From assembly GCA_003439945.1 (NCBI GenBank), contig QVRM01003998.1:1-64000 (forward strand): 64,000 nucleotides of DNA, given 5' to 3'. Of the stretch, positions 34,591-44,821 are shown piece after piece. The stretch is from Dermanyssus gallinae (taxonomy: Eukaryota; Arthropoda; Arachnida; Mesostigmata; Dermanyssidae). Position 1 is the first letter of the stretch; the number at the start of each line of letters is the position of its first letter. The translations under genes and the position numbers were made by a program. The notes beneath the pieces are model-generated. The model saw only the letters and a program-made list of their open reading frames with translations. It was not told the origin of the DNA and made no database searches.

Positions 34591-35575
34591 TTACGCTAAT
34601 AACCTTGTCCTAACCATCAAGGCTCGAGTCGAGCAGCAAAGTTCACTTTGTCTCTGTTAAGAGCAAGGCAGAGAAGATGAAGCCGCCCTTCACCTCTGCC
34701 TAGAAGACTAGGAGACCGCACTTGGTAAAAACACTGTAAAAAATGTCGGGGTTACCCGACAGGGGTCTCCGTTGTATTAAACACGTGCGACGGCTGACGG
34801 AAATAGCAACAAAGACTGCCAATACCCTCACACGCAATATGCCCAATATCTATAGGCCACAGTTGCTAAGAGGACGACTTACTCAGTTTGCAGCCGAGTC
34901 AGTCACCCTGTACAGAGCGTCGGCCTAGCGCACTGATGCACTAAAATTCGCCGCAAAGTGGTCTTGTCTGTGGCAGGCCCGGATGACTGAAGCCCCCAGA
35001 GTACTCTCCGCTTACAGGATAACCCCAATTAAAAAAGAAAACGAGAATTGTTAGCGCTTAAGCGATCTCTGGCAGAAGGTCCGGCTCGTCTACCGCAGGG
35101 TGCTCCAGGCGCCAGACCCGCACCCCCATCGCAGACATCATAGAATGACTCAATCTACCAAAAAACTTAGCTTACGGCAGCCTTCAGTCCTATCTGTTTA
35201 GAATCAGGAAGGCCATCAGCCCCACGTGCGTCCTATCTTCTACGATCTGCGATCGACTCGAAGATACCCCGGAACACACAATGCTGAGGTGTGTCCAGCA
35301 TAAAGCATCTCGACGCACTTTCACAGGACACATTACAAAATGGCATCCCCTAATCCAACCGCAGGTAGACATGCGGGATGATAGTCAGGGATAGAGCTGA
35401 TTGAAGAAGAACGGCAGAGACGCCTCTCCCACGGTTTCGATGTAATGCCAAAGTAATACCGAGCCTGGGGGGGGGGGGAGGAATCCGGGTTTAGTGGGTT
35501 TGCGAGTCTCACACTAGTCACGCAGGCTGCTAGTGGCGCATGTGCATAATGCATTCCCGAAACCTCCCAGAAAAA
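34591..35575 (+). mobile_element. R1-like copy d: RT end, C-terminal part and 3' UTR (plus)
   Basis: The plus strand reads GVSLLAYANNLVLTIKARVEQQ (YADD changed to YANN, about 34578-34640), then LTRNMPNIYRP, and near 35170-35310 SLQSYLFRIRKAISPTC...EDTPEHTMLRC, the C-terminal CCHC of R1-clade proteins. The 3' UTR at 35385-35575 has TTTAGTGGG...GAGTCTCACACTAG and matches 20723-20895. Several stops make it inactive. Confidence 0.75.
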
Positions 35576-36025
35576 AAAACCTTAGCGGAGGGCGTGCACA
35601 TCTCCTCTAGCTTCTAAGAATGATGACAGACTTTAATGCAACGTGACATAATCAAGTAAATGACAAAATCAACACTTCAGTCGAGTAGCAGGAAGCTTCC
35701 TTGCTGCGATATACGTATGTGCTACCGCAAGTTTCAGTTAGTCTTCTATAAGACAAACAATTATATATACTACGCTATTATCAAGCTCATATATTTCATT
35801 CTCAACATTCGTCCTCAGAGACCCCAGTATTTGTTTGTATGAAGAGTTGTCACGTGCTGCAATGGTGCTGTAAAAATCTACCTCGTTATTGTGTGGCCTA
35901 ATACTCTGCAGAGTTGCAGCCTTATTGAGCCAACCAACGAAGCTAAGGAATATATGCGTTCCCCAGATACGGAAGATAAGGAACATATGAGCTCCCCAGA
36001 TAGTCTACAGTTTTGCCAGCCTCAC
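35576..36025. other. Intronic sequence next to the receptor exon
   Basis: No element is recognised. A short direct repeat is visible: TATGCGTTCCCCAGATA(C)GGAAGATAAGGAACATATGAGCTCCCCAGATAGT, two similar units at about 35953-36003. Confidence 0.5.
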
Positions 36026-36275
36026 AAGACCTTAGAAGAATTACAAGACAATAAAATGCTTTCATGCTCTTTCGGTGTACAAGGGACATACTCATCAATT
36101 TCGCGGTTCCCGGTCTCATTGAAAAGATCGCTACCTCCGGCGAAGCGAGCAATTCGTTCGCCGTTGATAACGTACTGTTTTTCAAAATGCAAAGACCACG
36201 GTTTACAAAGCTGATCTATATGCAAGTACTTTACACTCTTCGGCGGTTCTTCAAAAGCCGGATAAAGCTCACCAT
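36026..36275 (-). CDS. CD36 / class B scavenger receptor, ectodomain exon
   Basis: A 250-bp exon. The acceptor CTCTTTGCAG precedes ATGGTGAGC and the donor is GTGAGG after AAGGTCTT. It enters in phase 1 and leaves in phase 2. It encodes [20 protein letters not shown], then [30 protein letters not shown] and EYVPC. The order G-x-x-(F/Y)P-x-F, a Cys then Trp/Arg-Ser-Leu-like block, and RF is the centre of the CD36 fold. NETG and NSSK are sequons. An alternative donor after AAG (GTCTTG) is weaker and breaks the phase with the next exon. The 7.8-kb intron that follows holds RLE and R1 elements. Confidence 0.9.
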
Positions 36276-36292
36276 CTGCAAAGAGATACCAT

Positions 36293-36561
<269 letters not shown>

Positions 36562-36639
36562 TTTTTACTTAATATGAGTAACATTCAATGTTATCAATCA
36601 TTCACGGTCGGACCATGACATTTGGGTCCCTGCGAACGT

Positions 36640-38462
36640 GTGCACCATTACAGGGGGTTCAGTGTAGAGACCAGCCATTTCCGGAGATTTCCTCAAACCA
36701 AGGCCGCATTGCCCCGTTGCACATCCAGCGACAGACGCTGTCTGAGGAAATCACTTGCCCGCTTATCTCCGCTGGATAGAATTAGCCGCTTCCCGAGCTT
36801 CTGTAGCAAACTGCGAGTAGACGGACCCGGCCCGCCAAGGGTCTCGAAGGCAAGTGGGTGAAACTCGTACGGGTAACCGATGTTCTGGTACTTTTTAGCC
36901 TTGCTTGCCTCGGCGAGAGCCGATGCATGACCAGCCCGAGCCGCACCAGCACTCATCTTTGAAGGGGCTAATGGGTCAGTAACTGTCGCGTCCCAAACCA
37001 GCATGCATCCGCTCTCGAACGGAGTTAAGGTCAGACCGTCAGGTCTCTTTCCGCCCTCTTTGTCTAGTCCGACGGGCTCCAGGACGCACGGTAGACCACT
37101 GGATCGTAAAGCTCTGCTAAATGTTTCGTTCAAGGCTTGGTGTCTTGCTCGCCTACCTGCGCTAACAATACAGGACAGCCCGTGGCGTCCATCTGGCTGG
37201 ACGACGTCTCCGCAGACGCAGGCATGAGTGTACACAAGGTCTGTCCCTAAACAAAGTCCGACCGCGATCCTTACCGACTCGTCATCTAAAAGGGCCCCGA
37301 TCTGAGCACAGGGTATGGCGTGGCGCCATACGCCCGCCCCCTTGGAGGAGACGGCGCGCAGCCTGGCCTTATCGGCGTCCGTGGCGCATTCCGCAATGAG
37401 GTTTTCAACTCTTTATAAAGAATTGCTTTTCATTCTCTCTGGTGTTCAGCCTGGGCGGGCTCGTGGCCGCACAGGGCGACTACTCTGCGGTGGCTTGTCT
37501 CCAATCGAGCGTTCTTGCCTGTTGCATAGACCTATGGAGGGAGGCTGCCAGAGCTGTCTCCGATAAGACAGTCGCATTAGGTAACCCTAGGCCACCCCAA
37601 GGAACGGGAAGTAGAGCTTGTTGGCGCGCACGAGCGGATAGGCTGAGGTTTAGCAACGCCTCTAATGTAGACATCGCGCGGTCGTTGGACTCCTGAAGCT
37701 TACAAGCAGTCTGCCCCTCAAAACAGGTGGTTGAGACGAAGGGCCGAAAATGATGATCTCAGAAGAAAAAGGCCTAGGTGAGAACCTACCAAGTGAAAGC
37801 GTGACATTGCATTTTTTAGCTTGACCAGCCACCTCTCGAGGACATCCGGAACTCCTTGCGGGATCAGGGGGACGCCTAGCAACTCTAAATTCGTGCCGAC
37901 AGTCTTGCACCTTGGGAGAGCCTAGCATTTCGGAGTCAGCAGCACCTCCTATAACATGGACCTCACATTTTGCAGAAGGCCAGGCCACTCCGCTCAGCAA
38001 ACTCATTGACTCGGTGGATGTCCCTCAGTACCGCATCGGGAGCGCCATCCAGAACACCGTCGTCCAAGTACCATACATTTAGAGGGCATTCAAGAGAGTC
38101 GACTAACTCCTTGACAGCCAGGCAGAACAGGGGGGAGGGGGGGAATGGGTCGCCCTGCTGCACTCCAGTTTGCGACATTATGACATCGTGCGGCAGGAGA
38201 AGGCAGAAAGGCTTATTATAAGCTAGTTAAACCTGGTAAAACATACTCGGCGCATGGGCTTTTACCGCGCTTAATAAGTGATCCTTCCGAATACTGTTGA
38301 AAGCGTTTCTGAAGTCAAGCTTGACCACAAGGTTAGCTTCAGAGCGTGACTCCAGGAAGGATCGAGTCGAGTGCACTGCGGTTTCGCGTCGTCCCGGTGT
38401 TGCAGACCCAAGCTGATAGACACCAAGAGCATGTGAGATGTCTTATTCTTTAAGATGCCAAC
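36640..38462 (-). mobile_element. RLE family 1 copy E2: RT to 3' end (minus)
   Basis: The second of two head-to-tail copies. The minus strand starts inside RT at about 38460 (KRVGILKNKT), has KLDFRNAFNSIR near 38310, GVQQGDPFPPSP, the active site WYLDDG at 38073-38056 and a degraded thumb. The C-terminal part (37235-36693) has [48 protein letters not shown] and SLDVQRGNAAL. The knuckle and endonuclease core are well preserved here. Frameshifts near 38010-37960, 37670 and 37440 break the protein. It joins copy E1 at a non-homologous point. Confidence 0.85.
36693..37235 (-). pseudogene. Well-preserved RLE domain of copy E2
   Basis: This is the best-preserved endonuclease of family 1 in the window, 180 residues with no internal stop. 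The knuckle C-x-C...G-R-HGLSC is near residues 7-22, RPDG near 78, WDATV near 93 and a Lys-rich stretch with GYP after it. The layout P-D...(D/E)-x-(T/K)V matches the PD-(D/E)XK fold of R2-type endonucleases, which would nick target DNA. A stop ends it at VQRGNAALV before the usual last residues. Confidence 0.8.
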
Positions 38463-38464
38463 TC

Positions 38465-40742
38465 TTTTTGCCAAAACCACTGGATCGTAAAACTCGACTG
38501 AAGGTTTCATTCAGGGCTTGGTGTCTTGCTCGCCTACCTGCGCTGACGATACAGGACAGCCCGTGGCGTCCGTCTGGCCCAACGACGTCTCCGCAGACGC
38601 AGGTATGAGTGTATACAATGTCTGTTCCCAAACGAAGTCCGACGGCAATCCTCACCGACTCATCATGTAGCAGGGTCCCGATCCGGGCACAGGCAATGGC
38701 GTGTAGCCATGCGCCTGCCCCCTTTGAGGAGACGGCGCGCAGCCTGGCCTTGTCGGCGTCCGTCGTGCATCCCGCAATGAGGTCGACCCTTTGCTCATAT
38801 AGAGCTGTTGACCATTCTCCAGCTTCGGCGGGCTCGTGGCCGCACAGGGCAACTGCTCTACGGCGGCTTGTTTCCAATCGGGCTTCTAAGTCTGTGAGGG
38901 CAGCCGAATCGAGGAGGGTTCTAGCATGTTGCATAGGCCTATGTAGAGAAGCTGCCAGAGCTATCTCAGATAAGACAATCGCATCAGGTAACCCTAGGCC
39001 ACCCTAAAGAACGGGGAGTAGAGCTTGTTGGCGTGCACCCGTAGATAGACTGAGGTTCAGCAATGCCTCTACTGTAGCCAGCATGCTGTCGTTGAGTCGT
39101 TCAAAAAGTCCGGAAGCCAGTGAACAATCTGCACCTCGCAACAAGTGGTTGAGACGTAGAGCCGAAAAGGAGGATCTCAGAAGAAAGAGGCCTCGATGGG
39201 AACCCACCAAGTGAACGCGCGACATTCGCATCTTCTAGCTTGGCTAGCCACCTCCCGAGGGCAGCCGGAACTCCCTGCGGGAATAGAGGTACGCCCAGCA
39301 ACTCTAAATCCGTGCCGACAGTCTTGCACCCTGGGAGAGCCTCCAGCACTTCAGAGTCCGCAGCACCTCCTACAACATGGACCTCACACTTCTCGGGGTT
39401 TAGAACCAGGCCGCTCCGTTCAGCAAACTCGATGATTCTGTGGATGTCCCTCAGAACTGCATCGGGGGCGCCACCCAGTACACCGTCGTCCAAGTACCAT
39501 ACGTTTAGCGGGCACTCGAGAGAGTCAACTAACTCTTTAACAGCCAGGCAGAACAGCGGCGGGCCCGGCGGGTCGCCCTGCTGTACCCCAGTCTGCGACA
39601 TTATGACCTCGTGCGGCAGAAGGAGGCAGGATGGCTCTTTATAAGCAAGTTCTACCTGCTGGAACATGCTCGGAGCCCAAGCTTTCACCGCACTCAACAA
39701 ATGGTCCCCTCGAATACTGTTGAAGGCGTTCCTGAAGTCAAGCTTGACCACAAGGGTAGCTTCAGAGCATGACTCCAAAAAGGACCGAGTCGAATGCACT
39801 GCGGCCTCGCATCCTCCCGGTGTCGCAAACCCAAGCTGATGGTCACCAAGAGCATACGAGGTGTCTGCCTTGTTCTCAAGGATGCCGATTTTTGCCGCCA
39901 GTTTTCGGATTGCAGATGAACATGCATTGGGCCTTACGCTGCCATCTTTCTTCTTAAGGGCGAAAAGTCTGGCATCAAAGATGAGCGGTCGCCATTCGGA
40001 GAGCAGCGAATCCCAGCGAAGATGATTAACGACTTTAGCTAGGGCAGCCGCAAGCCGGTCGGCGGCAGCTCCTAGAGCGGGGGACAGCAGATCTTGTAAG
40101 AGCCGTGATCTGATGAAATCGAGGCCCGCGGCTAAGCTTCTGTGCCAGCGGGTCTTCTGAGATTTAAGACCCTGGCTCCGAAGAAACGTCGCCTTCCGAG
40201 AGCTTGGTAATGGCTAGCCGGACGGTGTCAACTGTCCGCTGTCGGGGACGTAGGTTTGAAGGAAGGATACAGCCATCGTCAAACCGTCTCCCCTGAGCAA
40301 AGTCGCGAAGGTTTTCCGGACGATAACCGCCAATGACCGGTCATCTTTCCCAGCATCGGGGAGGCGGAGGACAACAGGCGCGAAGGAGAACAGAGAAAGC
40401 CAGGCTGTGTCGTCGTTGTTCTCTGCGACTGAGCACAGGACCTTGGTGAACTACTACTTGCCTACGTACTGATTCTGGCAAAATGCGGACCAACCGCCGG
40501 CGGCGAGTGACATCTTGAATAACGCCGATTAACCCATCTGCGGTAAACCGAGAGTTTGAGGGCTCCGACTCGTCGTTCATGTTATAGGCAACCCCTCCGT
40601 GCTTAGTCGTTATGTGTCGACGTAGACCTCTTCGTGTAAACGAAAGCCCGCAGGTTGGGCAGGGGGCCCTGTTGGGGTCCGACTGCCCGGACCGCGGGCT
40701 GGCAGGCCCGCGGTTAGGCGTGTTGTAGTTGTGGTCTGTCAT
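38465..40742 (-). pseudogene. ORF2 of RLE family 1 copy E1 (broken, truncated at the C-terminus)
   Basis: It starts at ATG 40742-40740. A C2H2 finger (CPTCGLSF...H....H) lies about 30 residues in. RT fingers with ALKKKDGSVRPNA are near 39955. The palm KLDFRNAFNSIRGD, GVQQGDPPGPPLFC and WYLDDG (39499-39482) are in one open frame (39799-39101). LNPEKCEVHVVGG and LELLGVPLFPQG are the thumb. The region 38934-38470 holds the Cys/His knuckle (CVCGDVVGPDGRHGLSC) and ends at LRSSG, where copy E2 begins. The endonuclease core is therefore missing. Frameshifts lie near 40390-40340, 39960 and 39000. Confidence 0.85.
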
Positions 40743-41550
40743 TACAAGGCGAGACCTTTTAACTTGCCCACCACGGAAAGCAGTCCCATGAGAGGTCTCA
40801 ACGCTTCTTCTAGGGACCTTACCACGGCAGATAATTCTGGTCTAATTCCCTGCAGAAGATCAGCCAGCCTCGAGAGCGACAAACCGGTATCGGCGATCTG
40901 GCGAGACTCACTTGTTTTTGGGGTCTTTCTCGAACGTCGGGAGCACTGGGTTCTGATCGTAGGCGACCTGTAGCTGCGTTTCTTTATTTGGATCTTCGGT
41001 ATGGGCTTTGGGTTCGGTAGAACGACCTGCGGATCAGCCCCCGCTGCTGGCGAAATCCCCCTGACCACAGTAGCATAGGTGGGACCCCGTACCTCGGAAG
41101 ACGGGTCCTCTTGGACAGAAGCCGAGCGACACTGAACAGCTTCACCGATGATCGCGTCGGAATAATCCGCTCTAACCTGCTAGAGCATGCGGCCCTCACT
41201 TATTCTACTTCTTTCACGCAGGTAAGCTAGCCGCGGTCATGAGAAAGATCCCGCCTGGTGAGGTCCCTGGCAGTTCACACACCTCGGAGCGCTACGACAG
41301 GAGTCGGCGGTGTAATCCGGGCCTCCGCAATTCTTGCAGAGCTTTTTCCCAGAAACTTGTCGGCAAGATGCCCAGGCTTCAAGCACTTAAAGCAGATTCT
41401 TCCTTGACCCGGTTCCAGGATAACCGGGTGAGATCTATGACCGCGAAATACGGACACCGGTGGCTGGCAAGAAAAACTGAGGATTACCTTCGTCAGCGGT
41501 ATTCTCCCACCAGGGGACGAATGATATAGCCTGCATATCATACTACGTGC
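40742..41550 (-). pseudogene. ORF1 C-terminal half of RLE family 1 copy E1
   Basis: On the minus strand SPGGRIPLTKVILSF leads into the knuckles near 41400-41260. The first is CFKCLKPGHLADKF with the last Cys replaced by Phe. One frame over, CKNCGGPDYTADSC and CVNCQGPHQAG follow. A basic, Ser-rich tail ends in ALRPLMGLLSVVG...LAL and a TAA (40744-40742) that overlaps the ORF2 ATG (TAATG). The N-terminal half lies at 44138-43451 beyond the nested LINE. Confidence 0.8.
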
Positions 41551-43450
41551 ATAGAATACGTGCATTATCTAACGAAGCAATTTAATAATATATTTGGAGG
41601 GGGCAGAATCCCGGAGGGTTGGCGCAAAGGAAGAGTTTCTCTTATTCCCAAGAAGGGGGTAGATAATGACACTCTACAAAATCGGCGACCGATCACAATT
41701 ACACCTATAGCGTATCGAATATTTATGCAAGTGTTTAAGAATAGGCTGCAGAGTATTCTGGAGACAAATGAGAAAATAGGAGAATGGCATTGCGGATTTA
41801 GGAAAGGATATAGGCTAGACACTCACCTTTTCCTACTAAGTCAGGTTGTCGAAACATCGAGATTGCGGGGACAAGAGTGTGCGGCAGGATTTTTAGATCT
41901 TAAGAAAGCATATGATATGGTGGACAGAACAAAGTTGTATAAAATTATGCTAGAGGAGGGTTTGGAGAGAAGTTGGGTAGAGTTGCTGGAAGAAATTTAC
42001 AGAAATAACACGGTAAGAATAATAATAGCAGCCGAACAATCTAGAGAGTTCATAGTCGCTAAGGGGGTTAGGCAAGGCTGTCCGTTGTCATCGGTTATTT
42101 TTTTATGTATATAGAGAGAATAGCGCGAAGGATTAATAAAACGGGTTTAGGGTGACAGATAGGGGAAAAAGGTGTATATATCAAGACACCTGTGCTGCTG
42201 TTTGCTGATGCTATGGTAGTGTTAGGGCGGGGCACTAGCGAGGTTCAACAAATGTTGAATGCATGTGGGGAAGCAGCGGAGGAACTAGACATGGTGCTTA
42301 ATGAAAAAAGAGCGCAATTTTAGTATTTAACGGAATTAGGGAGGAAAGAAAGCTTGTAGTACAGGGGAAGGAATTGGAGTATAAAAGTGAGTACAAGTAT
42401 CTTGGGGTGACAATGACTACAGGGGGGAATTATCTAGAAAAAGAAGAGATATTACGGAGGAAGAAAGCTGAAAGAGGAAGAAATGCAGTAAGGTGTAAGG
42501 GCCTCTGGGGGTTTAACAAATATATAGTAACAAGGAATATATGGAAGGCCATGTATGTGCCAGGATTGACCTTTGCTAATGCCTCTCTGGTCCACAGCGC
42601 GGGGTTAGGAAAGAAGTTAGAAACAATACAAAGAGAAGTGATAAGATTTGCATTGGGTTGCCGTTTTAATTGCGATAGGGAATTTCTTGAGGGCGAAGGA
42701 GGAATGTCAAAATTTATACAAAGGGAAGTACAAAGTAAGCTAAGATTTAGTGTTAGGATTAAAAGTGTCACAAACAAAAGATGGGTCAAACAGATGCAGC
42801 TGGTAAAGACGGCACTAAAGATGAAAACGAAGTGGCATTGCAGAGTAGAATTTGAGGCTAGGGAGATTGGATACATTAGTCAGCAATGGGCCAGAGCGGG
42901 AATATCGGAGAAGATGGTGAAATTGAGGGTGAACAAGTCATACACAGGCAAATGGAAATTGGCGATGGGTTCCAGATCGAGTTTGGCAAGTATATATGGA
43001 AAGGAAAAGACTGAAAGGGGCGGGGTAGAATGGGTATACGATAATTCAAGAGCGAGCGGGCCATTGGCAGATGCCAGGGCAGGGATGTTGGATACAAGGA
43101 TACAAAGAACTAAATATATGGAGGGACAAAGTACAGAATGTTGAGCATGTGGGCTAGGGAAAGAGTCAATTGAGCATTATGTTAAAGAATGTACAACCCT
43201 AGGGGGAAGCAGAGATATAGAGCTGTCGGATGCCGTAGCTCTAGGACCAAACGTTAGAAAGGACCTGGTCGATATTACAAAGAAGAGGCTGTCCCAATGG
43301 AAAAACAAATACTCAGTAGGTATGGAAGTGTACATTGATTATTCAGATGCATAGGTAACATATATGCTGCCGCTCTAAGCGCCCCTGATAAAAAAGGGTG
43401 ACATGTGTATTTAGGTATGCATGCCAAGCGAATAATAAATCAATCAATCA
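41551..43450 (+). mobile_element. CR1-like LINE (tick-transposon type) nested in ORF1 of copy E1
   Basis: A plus-strand, 5'-truncated LINE of 1.9 kb. The RT has GRVSLIPKKG, NRRPIT, FLDLKKAYDMVDR, a GVRQGCPLS block and a catalytic stretch that reads FADAMV near 42200 (FADD lost). The thumb has KSEYKYLGVTMT and WGFNKYIVTRNIWKAMYVPGL near 42500-42570. The C-terminal Cys/His part is at 43080-43200. It ends in AATAAATCAATCAATCAATC. Flanks ATCATA-CT-ACGTGC (41537-41550) and ATCATAGCCGACGTGC (43451-43466) look like a target-site duplication, and gag codons on both sides (ARS, ARR) are in the same frame. Confidence 0.85.
41560..43200 (+). pseudogene. ORF2 of the nested CR1-like LINE (broken)
   Basis: Readable as 41560-42114 (RT fingers and palm up to GVRQGCPLSSVIF), a damaged interval 42115-42370 with the lost active site, then a long open frame 42374-43144 (thumb and C-terminal region) that stops inside the Cys motif (TECxACG). 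The long C-terminal frame with few lesions suggests a younger insertion than its host element. The endonuclease and ORF1 are absent because of the 5' truncation. Confidence 0.8.
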
Positions 43451-44138
43451 ATCATAGCCGACGTGCTTTGGTAACTCCATATTCTATTATTCCCTTAATT
43501 CTCGCGGTAAATGAGGTGACGGCCGGGCAGACAGCCGATACGGGGCATTCTCCTAGGCTTGACACTTGAAGAAGCGTATTTACACTTTTTAAGTCTTTTA
43601 CCCAGACCGCAATTGACTGAGTATTACCAGCGATTTTGCGGCCTGGTGACACCGCGTAGATCTCCTTGAAGATTTTAAGCATTGAACCTTCGGAAAATGA
43701 CACATTATCCGACTCGGCAGTTGGTTGTCTTCGAAACGTAACCTTGAACAAATTGATGGTCCCTGCTTCGATGTCACCTCGAAGCTTATTAGGTAGTCGT
43801 TGCTCGCGTGAAGTGATGGCTTTTTCCTTCCGCGAAACCACTTTGGTGAATTCCTTGAAGTCCACTAGTCCATGAGGTGCACTTGTTGTCCCAGCCATAT
43901 CAGATTGCCGGAGCCGCTTGCAGCCAGCGCGATCATGTGCTAACGCATCCCTCCCGACGTCATTGCTGGTGGCAGTGCACTCCGTCTCGCCCTCAGGCAC
44001 GGGCAATGCGGCCGCTTGTGCCGTAATGTCGTCTGCCTTCGTCGTATTGTTCTTAACACTGGCGGAGGCGGCCCTTGGTCGTGATATGTCCAGCAAATCA
44101 GGTGGCTTATCCTGACCGGATATCACTAACTTTGACAT
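43451..44138 (-). pseudogene. ORF1 (gag-like) N-terminal half of RLE family 1 copy E1
   Basis: A continuous frame of 228 residues from a good ATG (44138-44136). It shares LDISR, FTKVVSRKEKAITSREQ, INLFKVTFRRQP, FSEGSML and AVWVKDL with copy A at 5437-4736. The region IKGIIEYGVTKAR near the end resembles the RNA-binding region that precedes the knuckles in LINE gag proteins. It ends where the CR1-like LINE begins. It is the best-preserved ORF1 N-terminus here. Confidence 0.8.
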
Positions 44139-44234
44139 GTTTATGCCGCAATAAGCGTATCACAAAACACGCAACTACACTATTAAAAGGACGAAGAAAA
44201 ATAAATTAAAAAAAATAAGAAATTAAAAAAAATA

Positions 44235-44475
44235 TTTAACAGACCCGGGAGTTGAACCCGGTGACACTGCCACTAGGCTACGGCGACCTGCTGGCTTACG
44301 TGGGTCCGTAAGCTACAACGTCTTCCGCCGCAACTATATTCTGCGATGACGCCACCAAATCGAACACAGTCTTCCAGATGTTGAGAGTGCACAGTCAGAG
44401 AGCGTGAAAGGGATTCGATCCCTTAGACACTTAAGTGTCTTCCAGCGCGCACTATTCACCAATAGAGTACTCAGT
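44235..44475 (-). other. Two tRNA-like segments upstream of ORF1 copy E1
   Basis: On the minus strand, segment 1 (about 44475-44403) reads TATTGGTGAATAGTGCGCGC then an AGACA-CTTAAG-TGTCT hairpin and GGATCGAATCCC, a plausible B box. Segment 2 (44284-44243) has TAGCCTAGTGG (A-box-like) only about 11 bases before GGTTCAACTCC (B box). Neither is a complete tRNA. An AT-rich stretch then leads to the ORF1 ATG. Copy A has the same order (B box, AT-rich run, ORF1). Confidence 0.45.
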
Positions 44476-44601
44476 ACACACACATTTCTCAAAACACTTA
44501 TTCACTACAAAGTTCGAAGTCAAACCTCATAAAACAGTCCATTTTATGGGAGCCAACGAAAACACGACTGCACTCTGCCAAATCGAACGCGCAAAAAAAA
44601 A

Positions 44602-44706
44602 AAATATATATATATATATATATCAATAACAATTTGGAAAATGTGTATATACATATATATATATATATTATATATACACATATATGTATATATATATATA
44701 TATATA

Positions 44707-44797
<91 letters not shown>

Positions 44798-44821
44798 TAT
44801 ATGTATATATATATATATATT
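44602..44821. repeat. (TA)n microsatellites
   Basis: Two TA tracts (44602-44623 and 44641-44821), the second with GTATA and CATA interruptions. They adjoin the 5'-truncated end of the R2-like element. Confidence 0.95.

Noticed and set aside
36026..36040. Alternative splice donor GTCTTG after AAG in the receptor exon
   Set aside because: It would give phase 0, while the next exon needs phase 2; the GTGAGG donor five bases later fits both the consensus and the phase.
44403..44475. Possible genuine tRNA gene
   Set aside because: The B box is good, but the D arm and acceptor stem cannot be closed and the A box is poor, so I call it tRNA-like only.
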